From CAVXDY01 sp963760715 (GTDB lineage Bacteria > Actinomycetota > Thermoleophilia > Miltoncostaeales > Miltoncostaeaceae): DNA of 64,000 nt. The position numbers and the translations under genes are program-made. Shown here piece after piece: positions 26,806 through 35,975 of this stretch (its first letter is position 1; each line of letters begins with the position of its first letter). The DNA is taken from assembly GCA_963760715.1 (NCBI GenBank), contig CAVXDY010000008.1, positions 82,953 through 146,952 of the forward strand, written 5' to 3'. The notes below the pieces were generated by a model, which had not been told where the DNA came from, ran no database searches, and saw nothing but the letters and a program-made list of their open reading frames with translations.

Positions 26806-28251
26806 TCAGGCCACCCGCACGACGGCCATCATCCCCGCGTCCTCGTGGGCCAGGATGTGGCAGTGGAAGACGAAGGTCCCCGGGATCTTGAAGTGCATCC
26901 GCATGGTCACGGATCCGTGCTGGGGGAGCGGCACGGTGTCCTGAAGGCCGTGGGCGGACACCGCCCGGCCGTTGACCTTCGTCACCTGGAAGTCGCCCTG
27001 GTGGATGTGGAAGGGGTGCTGCTCCCCGCTGATGTTGCGGATCGTCCACTCCTCGACGGCGCCGAGCTTCACCCGCTCGTCGATGCGGTGGTGGCTGAAC
27101 CTGCGCCCGTTGATGAAGAAGGCGCTCCCCGCGGCGTTCTCCGAGAAGGTCACGGTCCGGCGGCGGTCAACCTTCAGCCGGCGCAGGTCCTCGAACGGCG
27201 TGATCCGAACCGGAATCGGGGTGCTCGCCACGGGTGAGCCGCCCACCACGAGTCGCGCCAGCGTGCGGCGCGGGTACGTGTCGCCCTGGGGTCCCGTGCT
27301 GTAGCGGAACGTCTCGAGCCGGTAGGTCCCGGGTCGCCCGGAGCGCACGAGCACCTCGGCGCGGTTGCCCGGCGCCAGCAGGATCGTGCCGCGCTTCCAG
27401 GTGGCCCTCAGGGGGTTGCCGTCCTGGGCCACCTGGTAGAGCGCGTGCCGGTCGAGGGCGATCCGGTACCAGATGTCCGCCCCGACGTTGGCGATCCGCC
27501 AGAGCTGAAGCTCGCCCGGACGCATCGCGATGGTCGGGTTCACCTGCCCGTTGACCGTCCGCACGGTGGGCGCGTCGCTGTTGATGTTGGCCGGGATCCG
27601 GTCGGCCCGGGTCACCTGGAGGTCCTTGAGCTCGAGGATGTGCTCGGTGACGTTCCGCGCGGGGCCGAGCAGATCCGGCAGCCCCTCCACCACGATCGTC
27701 CCGGACATTCCGCCGAAGACCTGCCCCTCCACCAGGGGGTGCACGTGGGGGTGGTACCAGTAGAGGCCCGGGGAGTGGTCCTTCGGGATGTCGATCGCCA
27801 CGTGGTAGACGGAGTGCGGCGGGATCGTCACCAGCACGTTGTCGCCGTGTCCCTTCGGGGACACGTTGAAGCCGTGGAAGTGGAAGTTGACCGGCTGGCC
27901 GAAGCGGTTGTCGAGGCGGATGCGCACCTTGTCGCCCGGCCGCACCCGCAGGGTCGGCGGGATGTAGCGCCCGTCGAAGAGGGTCGTGGGCACGGTCCGG
28001 CCGTTCACCCGGGCGAGCCCGGGCGCGATCCGCATGGTCGTCTTCAGCAGCCCGTCGCGGCTGGAGATGCTGGGGGGATCGACCAGGGGCCCGCGGTCCG
28101 GGCCGTTCACCACCGGCTGCCCCGCGGCGTCACCGCCCTGCGCCAGCGCCGCCCAGCCGGTCATCCCGATCGCGGCGGCGGCCGCCGCCGCCAGCAGCGC
28201 GCCCGGGGCGCGCCTTCCCAACCGGGACCGGGGACGGGTCGGGGTGGTCAC
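26806..28251 (-). CDS. Secreted multicopper oxidase (laccase-like)
   Basis: A 481-aa three-domain multicopper oxidase. An Arg-rich N-terminus followed by an Ala-rich hydrophobic stretch (residues 14-38) looks like a Tat/Sec signal, lacking a perfect twin-Arg consensus (SRLGRRAPG is close). All copper motifs are present: HFHGFN, WYHPHVH, HPFHIHQGDF and HCHILAHEDAGMM, the last supplying the T1 Cys, two His and axial Met. Such enzymes oxidise phenols, Mn(II) or Cu(I) outside the membrane. There is no copper regulator nearby. The ATG at 28251 starts the signal peptide. Confidence 0.94.
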   Translation of the reverse strand: MTTPTRPRSRLGRRAPGALLAAAAAAAIGMTGWAALAQGGDAAGQPVVNGPDRGPLVDPPSISSRDGLLKTTMRIAPGLARVNGRTVPTTLFDGRYIPPTLRVRPGDKVRIRLDNRFGQPVNFHFHGFNVSPKGHGDNVLVTIPPHSVYHVAIDIPKDHSPGLYWYHPHVHPLVEGQVFGGMSGTIVVEGLPDLLGPARNVTEHILELKDLQVTRADRIPANINSDAPTVRTVNGQVNPTIAMRPGELQLWRIANVGADIWYRIALDRHALYQVAQDGNPLRATWKRGTILLAPGNRAEVLVRSGRPGTYRLETFRYSTGPQGDTYPRRTLARLVVGGSPVASTPIPVRITPFEDLRRLKVDRRRTVTFSENAAGSAFFINGRRFSHHRIDERVKLGAVEEWTIRNISGEQHPFHIHQGDFQVTKVNGRAVSAHGLQDTVPLPQHGSVTMRMHFKIPGTFVFHCHILAHEDAGMMAVVRVA

Positions 28252-28433
28252 GCCGCGACCCTCCTATGCCACGCGGGCCGTGCGCAAGTCTCGGCCTGGG
28301 CCCATGGCGCGCGGTCGCGCTCAGTGCGAGACTCGCGTCGGCAGCTCAGGCCAGAGAAGTCGAGGAGCTGAAGCGCCTGGGGCGCATGTTCGCCGACCTG
28401 CTCGAGCGCTCGCGCGAGGCCCCCTGAGCCCGC
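28252..28433. other. Intergenic stretch with a possible coding remnant
   Basis: One plus-strand frame ending with TGA at 28425-28427 reads EVEELKRLGRMFADLLERS over its last 26 codons and looks like the C-terminal helix of a real protein, but no plausible start precedes it. It may be the tail of a deleted gene. Low confidence. Confidence 0.3.
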
Positions 28434-28874
28434 CTACTCGACGACCAGGACCTCACAGTCGGCCTCGCGGCGTACGTCGGCGGCCACGTCCGCGCCGAAG
28501 ACGCGGCTGAGGAAGCCGTGGTGGTGCGTGCCGACCACGATCAGCCGGGCCTTCCGCTCGCGGGCGGTCTCGACGATCAGCTTGGCCGGCTCCCCGGGGG
28601 CCCACAGGTAGTCGATGGTCACGTCCGCGTGGGAGGAGGTCAGCTCCCTGCGGGCGTCGTCGAGCGCCTCGACGACCTGGGGGGGCGCGTGGAGCGGGCC
28701 GTCGCGGGGCTCGGTGGCCGGCGTGCCGAAATTCCGGGGGTCGTTCGGGTCGAGCGGAAGCTCCAGCACCGCGAGCACGACGAGCCGCTCGTGATGCTCG
28801 CGCGCCTCGTCGGCCGCGCGGGTCATCGCGCGCCCCGAGCCGTCGGATCCGTCGTAGCCCACGATGATCGTCAC
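28434..28874 (-). CDS. Universal stress protein (UspA family)
   Basis: A 146-aa single UspA domain. It starts VTIIVGYDGSDGSGRAM and ends with the ATP-binding loop signature VVGTHHHGFLSRVFGADVAADV, matching the G-2x-G-9x-G(S/T) motif type. Such proteins respond to starvation and oxidative stress. The GTG at 28874 has no Shine-Dalgarno sequence, but TAGAGT (28882-28887, complement) stands 7 nt away, so it is a leaderless candidate. A secreted protein gene on the same strand ends 85 bp upstream. Confidence 0.93.
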   Translation of the reverse strand: MTIIVGYDGSDGSGRAMTRAADEAREHHERLVVLAVLELPLDPNDPRNFGTPATEPRDGPLHAPPQVVEALDDARRELTSSHADVTIDYLWAPGEPAKLIVETARERKARLIVVGTHHHGFLSRVFGADVAADVRREADCEVLVVE

Positions 28875-28959
28875 GAGCGGGACTCTACCCCGGCGAGTGC
28901 GGCGGAGCGGGCCCCGGCAGACCGACTCGGCCTGCCGGGGCGCCGTCCTGCGCCGTGTT

Positions 28960-30678
28960 TCAGTGCCCGTGCCGGCCCCGCCCGGAGCGGCCCTTGGCGC
29001 CGCCCCCCTTCGCGCCGCCCGTGACCGCCTCGGCGAAGATCTTCCGCTTGCCCTTCGCTCCGTCGTTGAAGAGGAAGAACGGCGTGCCGGGGGTGCCGCC
29101 CTGGCAGGCGGTGCCATCCGCGTTGAACGGGTTCGCCGTGCAGTCCGACGAGATCGGCGACGGGACCGCGAGCGTGAGCCCGGCCTTGGAGCGGGCGATG
29201 CCGCCCGGGCTGTCCAGCGTGAAGCGCGGGTTCAGCGCCCCGTGGAGGTGCCCCACGAACAGGCGCGTCGTGCGGCCCACCTTCTGGTGCCAGGTCACGT
29301 AGGGCGTGAGCTTGGCGAAGCCGATGTCCGGCTTCACGGCGTCCGCCCGCCCCGTGGAGAGGGCCTTCCCGCCGTTGACGATCTGGAAGTGCGTCCCGTC
29401 GACCAGCCGCGCGGCGAAGATGCGGAAGGTCTTGCCGACCTCCTCGGACCAGACCACCCAGGGGACCGTGGGCAGCCCGGCGGTCATCGTCCCGGCCGCC
29501 ACGGCCGGATCCTCGGCGTTCGCCGTGGGGTTGTGGTTGAGCGCGCAGAGGTTCTCGGTCGCCTTGGAGGTGAGGCACGGCCCGGCCCCGGACACGGAGG
29601 TGTCGAGCGGCAGGGGAGCCGCCGTGCCCCTGCCCACCGCGTCCCACTGGAAGCCGCCGTCGACGACCCCCGAGACGGCGCCGGCCGTCACGGCCTTGGC
29701 CGCGAAGACGCGCTCGTTCCTCACGCCGAAGGACCCGGGGCCCTGCTCGTACCAGACCACCCACGGCACGGTGTCGCCCGGGCCCGTGAAGGCGATGTCC
29801 GGCTCGATCCCGTTGCGGCTGGGATCGACGTTGAGGGACGGCTCGCCGGCCGAGCGCTCCACCCCCACCTGCTGCCAGCAGAAGCCCCCGACCGGGTTGC
29901 CTCCGGCCGGCTTCGTGCCGGCGGGACACGTGACGGTTCCCGGCCCGATCGGCTTGACCACGAAGATCTGGTCCTTGGTGGGGCCCTTCTCCTGCCACGT
30001 GATCCACGGCCCGGGGTTGCCGCCGGCCACGGTGGTTCCGCCCGCCACCTGCGGGTTCTCGGCGTCCTGCGCGACGTCGATGTTCAGGGACGGGGGGCCG
30101 CCCGTCGCGGTCCGCCCCTGACCCGCGAACACCCAGGTCTGGGTCGCCTGGTCGAAGCGGCTGGCGAAGATCTCCTTGTGCCCGAACGGGGCCGTGTCGT
30201 CCTCATACCACGTGGCCCACGGCACCGTCCGCCCGGCGCCGGCGAAGTCGATCGAGGGAGCCTCGCCCTCCTTGTCCTGGGCGAAGTTCAGCGACGACCG
30301 GAAGGTGGGTGACGCGCTCGAGGCGCCGTTCACCGTGCCCACGCCCTGGGTCACCCAGGCCCCGTTCTTGAACGCGCGCACGAAGATCTGCTGCTCCCCG
30401 CGCGTGGCGTGCTCGAAGATGGTCCACGGCACCGCCGGGCCACCGGCCAGCAGCGACCCGCTGACGGCGTCAACCGCGCCGGCGTCCCGCGCCGGATTGA
30501 TGCCGGCGGCCGGATCGTTGTCCACCCGCGCGCCGCTCGCCGGGAGGTTCACGAAGGCCTGCGCCGTCGCGGCGGCCGCGAGCACCGCCGCCGCCCCGGC
30601 CGCCACGGTCGCCCCGCGGCGAACGCGCCGGCGCCTCGTCCCCCCGTCACCGGCCTCGGTGGGCTTCCCTGTCCTCAT
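28960..30678 (-). CDS. Secreted protein with six propeller-like repeats
   Basis: A 572-aa protein with an Arg-rich N-terminus and hydrophobic signal stretch GATVAAGAAAVLAAAATAQA. The mature part has six recurrences of a PW-x2-W-x-E ... [IV]F pattern, for example VPWATWYEDD, GPWITWQEKG, VPWVVWYEQG and VPWVVWSEEV, spaced about 65-90 residues. This spacing suggests a six-bladed beta-propeller. The C-terminus is basic and glycine-rich (AKGGGAKGRSGRGRHGH), perhaps for binding wall polymers. ATG at 30678 is preferred over an upstream ATG because the signal peptide then lies at the terminus. No enzyme motif is recognised. Confidence 0.8.
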   Translation of the reverse strand: MRTGKPTEAGDGGTRRRRVRRGATVAAGAAAVLAAAATAQAFVNLPASGARVDNDPAAGINPARDAGAVDAVSGSLLAGGPAVPWTIFEHATRGEQQIFVRAFKNGAWVTQGVGTVNGASSASPTFRSSLNFAQDKEGEAPSIDFAGAGRTVPWATWYEDDTAPFGHKEIFASRFDQATQTWVFAGQGRTATGGPPSLNIDVAQDAENPQVAGGTTVAGGNPGPWITWQEKGPTKDQIFVVKPIGPGTVTCPAGTKPAGGNPVGGFCWQQVGVERSAGEPSLNVDPSRNGIEPDIAFTGPGDTVPWVVWYEQGPGSFGVRNERVFAAKAVTAGAVSGVVDGGFQWDAVGRGTAAPLPLDTSVSGAGPCLTSKATENLCALNHNPTANAEDPAVAAGTMTAGLPTVPWVVWSEEVGKTFRIFAARLVDGTHFQIVNGGKALSTGRADAVKPDIGFAKLTPYVTWHQKVGRTTRLFVGHLHGALNPRFTLDSPGGIARSKAGLTLAVPSPISSDCTANPFNADGTACQGGTPGTPFFLFNDGAKGKRKIFAEAVTGGAKGGGAKGRSGRGRHGH

Positions 30679-30777
30679 CGCATCCCCCCCCGTCTCGTGC
30701 GGAATGTCGGCAGGTGGCGACCCTCCCACAGGCCCTCCTCCGGGAATATCGAGCCGGTTCCCTGGGAGCCGGGCGCC

Positions 30778-31791
30778 CTACTTGGTGCCCACCACCATCG
30801 AGTCGGGCCCGATCAGGTGCTCCGCCCGGGTCTCCCGGAATCCGGCGTCCGCCATCCAGCCCATGCAGTCGGCGGCCGTGTAGTCGAAGCCCCCCTCGGT
30901 CTCGATCAGCATGTTGAGGCTCATGAGCAGCCCGAAGACGTTCTGGGACCGGTCGTCGTCGATGATCGACTCGTAGACGATCAGGGCACCCCCCTCCGGC
31001 AGCGCCTGGTAGGCCTTGGCGATGAGCATCCGCTTCTGGTCGAGATCCCAGTCGTGGAGGATGTGCCCCATCGTGATGACGTCCGCCGAGGGGAGGTCGT
31101 CCGTGAAGAAGTCGCCGGTGTGGAAGGAGAGACGGTCACCCAGGCCGTTGCGCGCCACGTACTCCTCGAACACCGGCGCGACGCCGGGCAGGTCGAAGCC
31201 CAGGCCCTGAAGGTGCGGGTGGGCGAGGGCGATCTGGACGGCGAGGTCTCCCTGGGCGGTGCCGACGTCGACGAAGCTCGACCGGTCGCCCCAGGGGAAC
31301 TTCCCCGCGATCTGCACGTTCGCGCCATGGCTGATCCCGGTCATGGCCGCGAGGAAGCCCTGGAGCCGGGCGGGGTCGGCGTAGAGCGCCTCGAACAACG
31401 GGACGTCGCCGGACTTCGCCTCGTTCTGGAGCCGGCCGGTGCGCAGCGCCTCGGTCAGGGAGCCCCAGAAGCCGTAGAGGCGGTGGTTCGCCATCTCCAG
31501 GATCCCGCCGATGTACGAGGGCTTGCGCCGGTCGAGGAAGAGGTCGGTTGCGGGGGTGTTGGCGTACACGCCGTCGCGACGCTCCAGGAATCCGAGCGCC
31601 ACGAGCGCATCGAGGAAATCGCGCGCCGGGCGCTCGTGGAGCACCAGGCGCTCGCGGAGGCTCTCGAGGCTCTCGGGGTGGTCGGCGAGCTCGGTGAAGA
31701 GCCCCATCTCGATGGCGCTCAGGAGCGTCTTCGAGGCCCAGAAGCCGAGGCCCACCTGCATGATGTGGTCGGGGGTGGGGTGCGTGCTCAT
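30778..31791 (-). CDS. O-methyltransferase of the AOMT/hydroxyneurosporene type
   Basis: A 337-aa SAM-dependent O-methyltransferase with an N-terminal winged-helix dimerisation domain (residues 10-100, ending with GVYANTPATDLFL) and a C-terminal catalytic domain. Motif I reads FVDVGTAQGDLAVQ, and GHILHDWDLDQ carries the catalytic His-Asp region. Relatives methylate hydroxyls on small aromatic or polyketide-like molecules. The final substrate is unknown. No other biosynthetic genes surround it. Confidence 0.9.
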   Translation of the reverse strand: MSTHPTPDHIMQVGLGFWASKTLLSAIEMGLFTELADHPESLESLRERLVLHERPARDFLDALVALGFLERRDGVYANTPATDLFLDRRKPSYIGGILEMANHRLYGFWGSLTEALRTGRLQNEAKSGDVPLFEALYADPARLQGFLAAMTGISHGANVQIAGKFPWGDRSSFVDVGTAQGDLAVQIALAHPHLQGLGFDLPGVAPVFEEYVARNGLGDRLSFHTGDFFTDDLPSADVITMGHILHDWDLDQKRMLIAKAYQALPEGGALIVYESIIDDDRSQNVFGLLMSLNMLIETEGGFDYTAADCMGWMADAGFRETRAEHLIGPDSMVVGTK

Positions 31792-31931
31792 GAGCGGTCC
31801 TCCGGTCGGATGGGGTGCTGTCCGCGCCCGCGCTCGACGATGCGGGCGACGTCCACGCGCGAGGACGCGCTGGGCCTGGCGAAGATGTCCCGCAGGCTAC
31901 TCGGCGAGCGTGCCCGCGACGGAGATCGCCC

Positions 31932-32309
31932 TCACCGCTCGTCTTCGAGCCAGATCGTGTCCATCAGCGGGGCGGGGTGGATCGACACGAGCCGCAGGCG
32001 CCCGGGACCGAGACACCGGAAGCGGTGCGCCGTCCCGGCCGGCACCACCACCACGTCCCCCGCCGTGGCCTCGACCGGCCGGCCGCCCACCTCGAAAAGA
32101 GCCCGGCCGGCCTGGACGACGAACGTCTCGGAGTACGGGTGGCGGTGCAAGGCCGGCCCCTCGCCGGGCGCGGCGTTGACGACGAAGCACGAGACGTCCG
32201 AGCCGTGGGGCCCGCCCTCGAAGCTCCCGGCGGTGTCGCCGGCGGCGGCCCGCCAGGACGGAAGTGGCTCGTGCTCCCGGGCGATCACACGGCGGTCCTC
32301 TGCCGACAC
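31932..32309 (-). CDS. Cupin-domain protein
   Basis: A 125-aa single cupin. Motif 1 is GPALHRHPYSETFVVQAG, with two His and a Glu for a metal, and motif 2 is GDVVVVPAGTAHRF. Small cupins serve as metal-binding isomerases, dioxygenases or sensors. GTG at 32309 is preceded by AGGAG. It is divergent from the LLM oxidoreductase. Confidence 0.9.
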   Translation of the reverse strand: MSAEDRRVIAREHEPLPSWRAAAGDTAGSFEGGPHGSDVSCFVVNAAPGEGPALHRHPYSETFVVQAGRALFEVGGRPVEATAGDVVVVPAGTAHRFRCLGPGRLRLVSIHPAPLMDTIWLEDER

Positions 32310-32390
32310 CTCGGTCTCCTTCTCTCGCTGACGCGACCTCCTCCTATTCCGGCGGCCGAGCGCCTGTCAACAACCCGGCCGGCCGGGGCG

Positions 32391-32396
32391 TAGCCT
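32391..32396 (+). promoter_or_regulatory. -10 box of leaderless LLM oxidoreductase transcript
   Basis: TAGCCT ends 6 nt before the GTG at 32403. There is no room for a Shine-Dalgarno sequence, so the transcript probably begins at the start codon. Confidence 0.5.
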
Positions 32397-32402
32397 CGCG
32401 GC

Positions 32403-33221
32403 GTGCGTCTCGGGATCCATCTGCCGCAGTTCCGCGAGCCGGTCGCGGGGGAGGTGCTGGCGGAGGCCGCCCGGATCGCCGAGGACGCCGGGGCGGACGA
32501 CCTGTGGGTCTCCGACCACCTGATCCTGCCCGTGGACAGCGAACGGCCGCCGGCCTCCTTTCACGACCCGCTCACCGTGCTGACCTGGGCGGCCGCCGCC
32601 ACGCGCCGCGCCGGCCTGGGGACCAGCGTGCTCGTGGCGCCCTACCGCCACCCGGCGCTCCTGGCGAAGGCCCTCGCCAGCCTCGACGCCCTCTCCGGAG
32701 GGCGGGTGATCGCGGGGCTTGCCTCGGGCTGGATGGAGCCCGAGTTCCGGGCCCTCGGCGTGCCGTTCGCCGAGCGGGGCCGGCGCACGGACGCCACCAT
32801 CGCGATCTGCCGGGCCCTGTGGCGCGGCGAGACCTCCTACACCTGGGAGGGGGAGCGCATCGAGGGCGTGCGCCTGCTGCCGGGCCCGTCGCGCGCCGGC
32901 GGCCCGCCGGTGTGGATCGGCGGCAACTCGGACGCCGGGCTGCGCCGCGTCGCCCGCGCGGGCGACGGCTGGCACACCACGATCTCCGATCCCGAGCGCC
33001 TGGCCGAGCGGATCGAGGCCCTCGACCGGGCCCTCGGAGCCGCCGGGCGCTCCCGGGCAGAGGTGGTCCTGTCGGTGCGCGTGCGCGCCGGCGCCGAGCG
33101 CGTGGAGGAGCTGGCGCCCCGCCTGCGCGAGCTGGGCGTGGACCACCTGCTGGTGGATCCGCCGGCCTTCTCCCTGCCCGCGCTGGCCGACGAGGTCACC
33201 GCCCTGCGGCGGCTGGTGTGA
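32403..33221 (+). CDS. LLM class (luciferase-like) F420- or FMN-dependent oxidoreductase
   Basis: A 272-aa luciferase-like monooxygenase-fold protein. MRLGIHLPQFREPVAGE at the start, DDLWVSDHLILP, TWAAAATRRAGLGTSVLVAP, and ASGWMEPEFRALGVPF are typical of actinobacterial LLM enzymes that use coenzyme F420. The C-terminal PPVWIGGNSDAGLRRVAR motif is also standard. The substrate is unknown. Its stop overlaps the next gene (GTGA at 33218-33221), so it is coupled to a methyltransferase. Confidence 0.92.
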   Translation: MRLGIHLPQFREPVAGEVLAEAARIAEDAGADDLWVSDHLILPVDSERPPASFHDPLTVLTWAAAATRRAGLGTSVLVAPYRHPALLAKALASLDALSGGRVIAGLASGWMEPEFRALGVPFAERGRRTDATIAICRALWRGETSYTWEGERIEGVRLLPGPSRAGGPPVWIGGNSDAGLRRVARAGDGWHTTISDPERLAERIEALDRALGAAGRSRAEVVLSVRVRAGAERVEELAPRLRELGVDHLLVDPPAFSLPALADEVTALRRLV

Positions 33222-34063
33222 CCGGCCGCCCGCCCGACTTCGGCGGCTTCTCGGAGGTCAACGACACCGGCGCGGCCGAGAGCTACGCCGGCTACCTCGA
33301 CGGCGTCCGCGGCATGGACGCCGTGACGGAGTGGAAGGAGCGCAGCTTCGGCCTGCTCGAGCCGCGCCCCGGAGCGCATCTGCTCGACGTGGGGTGCGGC
33401 ACCGGCGACGACGTGCTCGCCCTGGCCGATCGCGTACGCCCCGGCGGCCGGGCGACCGGCATCGACGCCAGCGCCGCGATGATCGAGGAGGCCCGCCGGC
33501 GGGCGGGGTCCCGCGACGACGTCGCGTTCGCCGTCGGCGACGCCGCCCGCCTGCCCCTGGCCGACGCCGCCGTGGACGGGTGCCGGGCGGAGCGGACCCT
33601 CCAGCACGTGGACCGCCCCGGCCTGGCGGTGGCGGAGATGGCGCGCGTGACGCGGCCGGGTGGGTGGGTGGTGGCGGCGGAGCCCGACTGGGCGACCCTC
33701 GTGATCGACGCCGACGACCGGGAGGTGACGCGCGCGGTGGCCGCCTCCGCCACCGACCGCGTGCGCTCGGGGGCCGTCGGGCGCACGCTGCGCGGGCTGC
33801 TGGTCGGCGCGGGGCTGGTCGAGGTGGGCGTCGCGGCCCGCACCCTCGTGGTCACCGACCGGGGCGCGGCGGAGACGCTGCTCGACATCGGCGGCGCCGC
33901 GGAGCGCGCGGTGGACGCCGGGCTGATCGCGGCCGACCGCGCCGCGGCGTGGATGTCCGCGCTCGATCAGGCCGCGGCGGCGGACCGCTTCCTGGCGGCG
34001 CTGACCGCGTTCATGGCGTGGGGGCGCGTCCCAGGCGGGCCTCGGGGCGCAGATCGGGCATGA
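33218..34063 (+). CDS. Class I SAM-dependent methyltransferase
   Basis: A 281-aa methyltransferase with motif I LLDVGCGTGDDVLALA, acidic strand TGIDASAAMIEEA, and motif region RAERTLQHVDRPGLAVAEM. The GTG at 33218 overlaps the LLM oxidoreductase stop by 4 nt. Its 3' end overlaps the convergent FAD oxidase gene by 53 bp, an unusually long tail-to-tail overlap. Substrate unknown; operon with a redox enzyme suggests small-molecule modification (inference). Confidence 0.9.
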   Translation: MTGRPPDFGGFSEVNDTGAAESYAGYLDGVRGMDAVTEWKERSFGLLEPRPGAHLLDVGCGTGDDVLALADRVRPGGRATGIDASAAMIEEARRRAGSRDDVAFAVGDAARLPLADAAVDGCRAERTLQHVDRPGLAVAEMARVTRPGGWVVAAEPDWATLVIDADDREVTRAVAASATDRVRSGAVGRTLRGLLVGAGLVEVGVAARTLVVTDRGAAETLLDIGGAAERAVDAGLIAADRAAAWMSALDQAAAADRFLAALTAFMAWGRVPGGPRGADRA

Positions 34064-35072
34064 GCCCCTCGCCCACGGCCGCGGCGGCGAGCGCGCGACC
34101 CAGCCGGGGGGCCTGCTTGAACAGGTTGTTGCCCACCACGACGAGGACGCCGTCGACCTCCCACACGGCCAGCCCGTCCGGACCCCAGGGGAGCTGGGTG
34201 ACCCAGCAGTTGCGGACCCCCACCGGCAGCGGGTCGAGGCCCGGGAGCGCCCGGCCCACGTAGGCGGCGGCGTCCTCGGTCACCGGGGCGCTCTCGGTGA
34301 GGCCGACCGAGTAGAGCCGGTTCCCCGGGTGGGGGAGGCCGTACGCACCGGCCTCGCCGAAGGCCCCGCTGCCGTCCTGCAGGCAGGCCAGGCGGGCCGG
34401 CGGATCCCCCCGCACCGCGAACGTCACCCGTGTGTGCACCGAGGTGCGCACCGGCAGCAGCAGGCCCAGGCCGGCCGCCAGCGTGGCCGTCCCGCGGCCG
34501 GCGCAGACCACCACGCGCGCGTACTCGCGCCGCCCGGACCCCGCCACGACCTCGGCGCGGCCGCCGGCCGTCGGCCGCACGGCGATGACCTCGTCCTCCA
34601 CGAGCCCGTCGCCCAGCGCTCCCATGAGCGCCTGGATCGCCGCCGCCGTGCGGATGGCCCCGCCGGCGGCGTCGAGCGTCGCCGGGCCGCCGTATGCGCT
34701 CAACAGGGGCAGGCGCTCGGCCAGCTCCGCCGCGTCGATCGCACGGACCGGGCCGCCGCCCACCTCCTCGAGCACGGCCAGCCGGCGGAGGGCGGTCTCT
34801 CCCAGCGCGACCACCCCGTCGCCGGAGACGAGGTCCGCGCCGAGGCGCTCGCCCCACTCCCGCCAGACCCTCCGGCCCTCGATCGTGAGGCGCGCCAGTC
34901 GCGGGTCGTCGTGCGAGTGACGGAAGATGCGCGACTCGCCGCCCGACTGGCCGTTTCCGGGGGCGCCCCCCTCGTAGACCGTCGCCCGCGCCCCGTGCTC
35001 GGACAGGGCGTAGGCCGTCGCCAGGCCCACGATGCCCGCACCGATCACCGCGATCTCGTCTCGGACGGGCAC
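34011..35072 (-). CDS. FAD-dependent oxidoreductase, DAO/sarcosine oxidase type
   Basis: A 353-aa flavoenzyme of the D-amino-acid oxidase superfamily. The dinucleotide fold EIAVIGAGIVGLATAYALSE opens the protein, followed by GGESRIFRHSHDDPRLARL as in monomeric sarcosine and N-methyltryptophan oxidases. The late LAVWEVDGVLVVVGNNLFKQ segment aligns with the family's second FAD contact. It probably oxidises a secondary or N-methyl amine. GTG at 35072; stop at 34011 overlaps the convergent methyltransferase. A transglutaminase-like gene ends 8 bp upstream. Confidence 0.9.
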   Translation of the reverse strand: MPVRDEIAVIGAGIVGLATAYALSEHGARATVYEGGAPGNGQSGGESRIFRHSHDDPRLARLTIEGRRVWREWGERLGADLVSGDGVVALGETALRRLAVLEEVGGGPVRAIDAAELAERLPLLSAYGGPATLDAAGGAIRTAAAIQALMGALGDGLVEDEVIAVRPTAGGRAEVVAGSGRREYARVVVCAGRGTATLAAGLGLLLPVRTSVHTRVTFAVRGDPPARLACLQDGSGAFGEAGAYGLPHPGNRLYSVGLTESAPVTEDAAAYVGRALPGLDPLPVGVRNCWVTQLPWGPDGLAVWEVDGVLVVVGNNLFKQAPRLGRALAAAAVGEGLMPDLRPEARLGRAPTP

Positions 35073-35080
35073 GGGGGCGC

Positions 35081-35887
35081 CTACCCGGGCGGGCCCGTGT
35101 TCGCGGCCGCCACGCGCAGGTCGTCCAGCACCAGGGCCCCGTCGCCGGTGGCCCACGCGATGTCGGCGGCGTCGCGCCCCGAGGCCACGCGCACGATCGT
35201 CTCGACGGGCGCCAGCCCGGTGGCGTCCATCAGGCGCCAGGCCTCCCCGTCGTGGGCCTCCACCAGCGCGTGGAAGTCCGGGGGCTCGAGCAGCGGCGCG
35301 TAGCAGGCGACCACGCGGGCCGGGATCTCCAGCGCCCGCAGCAGCGAGACCGCGAGATGGGCCATGTCGCGACAGACGCCCTGGCGGCGGAGCAGGGTCT
35401 CGTCGGCGGAGGTGAGCGCGTCGCTGACGCCCGGGATGTAGTCGATGCGGGTGCGAACCCACTCGGCCGCCACCGGAAGGAGGGCCCGGGCGCGCGGCCC
35501 CAGCCCCAGCTCGGCCTGGGCCGTGGCGCCCAGCAGGTCGGAGGGCGCGTAGCGGCTCGGCAGGGTCCACGGCAGCAGGGCGAAGGGGAGCTGCGAGGAT
35601 GACTGCAGCGGCCGGTCGTCCGCGACGGCCGCGCGGCCGTCCTGCTCCACGTCCACGAGCGCCCGGTAGCGCAGGCGAACCTCGCCCGCCGGCGCGTGCA
35701 GCCGGATGGGCCTCGCGCCGTCGTCGAGCACCGGACCCTCCTCCACGCTCGCGCCCTGCACCACGAGGGCCTCCTCCACGATCTCCTGACCGGGAGCCTG
35801 CGCCGCCCGCACCAGCAGCACCGCGCTGGAGTCGTCCTGCGCCGTCCAATCCACCTCGGCGCGCACGGATATGCGGGCCCGGCTCAT
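35081..35887 (-). CDS. Transglutaminase-like cysteine protease-fold protein
   Basis: A 268-aa protein with the transglutaminase core catalytic triad: Cys in RRQGVCRDMAHLAVS, His in PPDFHALVEAH and Asp in WRLMDATGLAP. The N-terminal ~120 residues form a beta-rich domain (VRAEVDWTAQDDSSAVLL). Members can act as proteases, amidases or crosslinkers. ATG at 35887 is supported by GGGAGG 7 nt upstream. No signal peptide. It is cotranscribed with the downstream FAD oxidase (8-bp gap). Confidence 0.9.
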   Translation of the reverse strand: MSRARISVRAEVDWTAQDDSSAVLLVRAAQAPGQEIVEEALVVQGASVEEGPVLDDGARPIRLHAPAGEVRLRYRALVDVEQDGRAAVADDRPLQSSSQLPFALLPWTLPSRYAPSDLLGATAQAELGLGPRARALLPVAAEWVRTRIDYIPGVSDALTSADETLLRRQGVCRDMAHLAVSLLRALEIPARVVACYAPLLEPPDFHALVEAHDGEAWRLMDATGLAPVETIVRVASGRDAADIAWATGDGALVLDDLRVAAANTGPPG

Positions 35888-35975
35888 CTCGACCCTCCCG
35901 GTCGGTCGTTCGGTCCGGCCCCCCGCCGGGAACCCTAGCGGTGGGCCGTCCACGTCCACCCGCGGCCCGCGCCTC

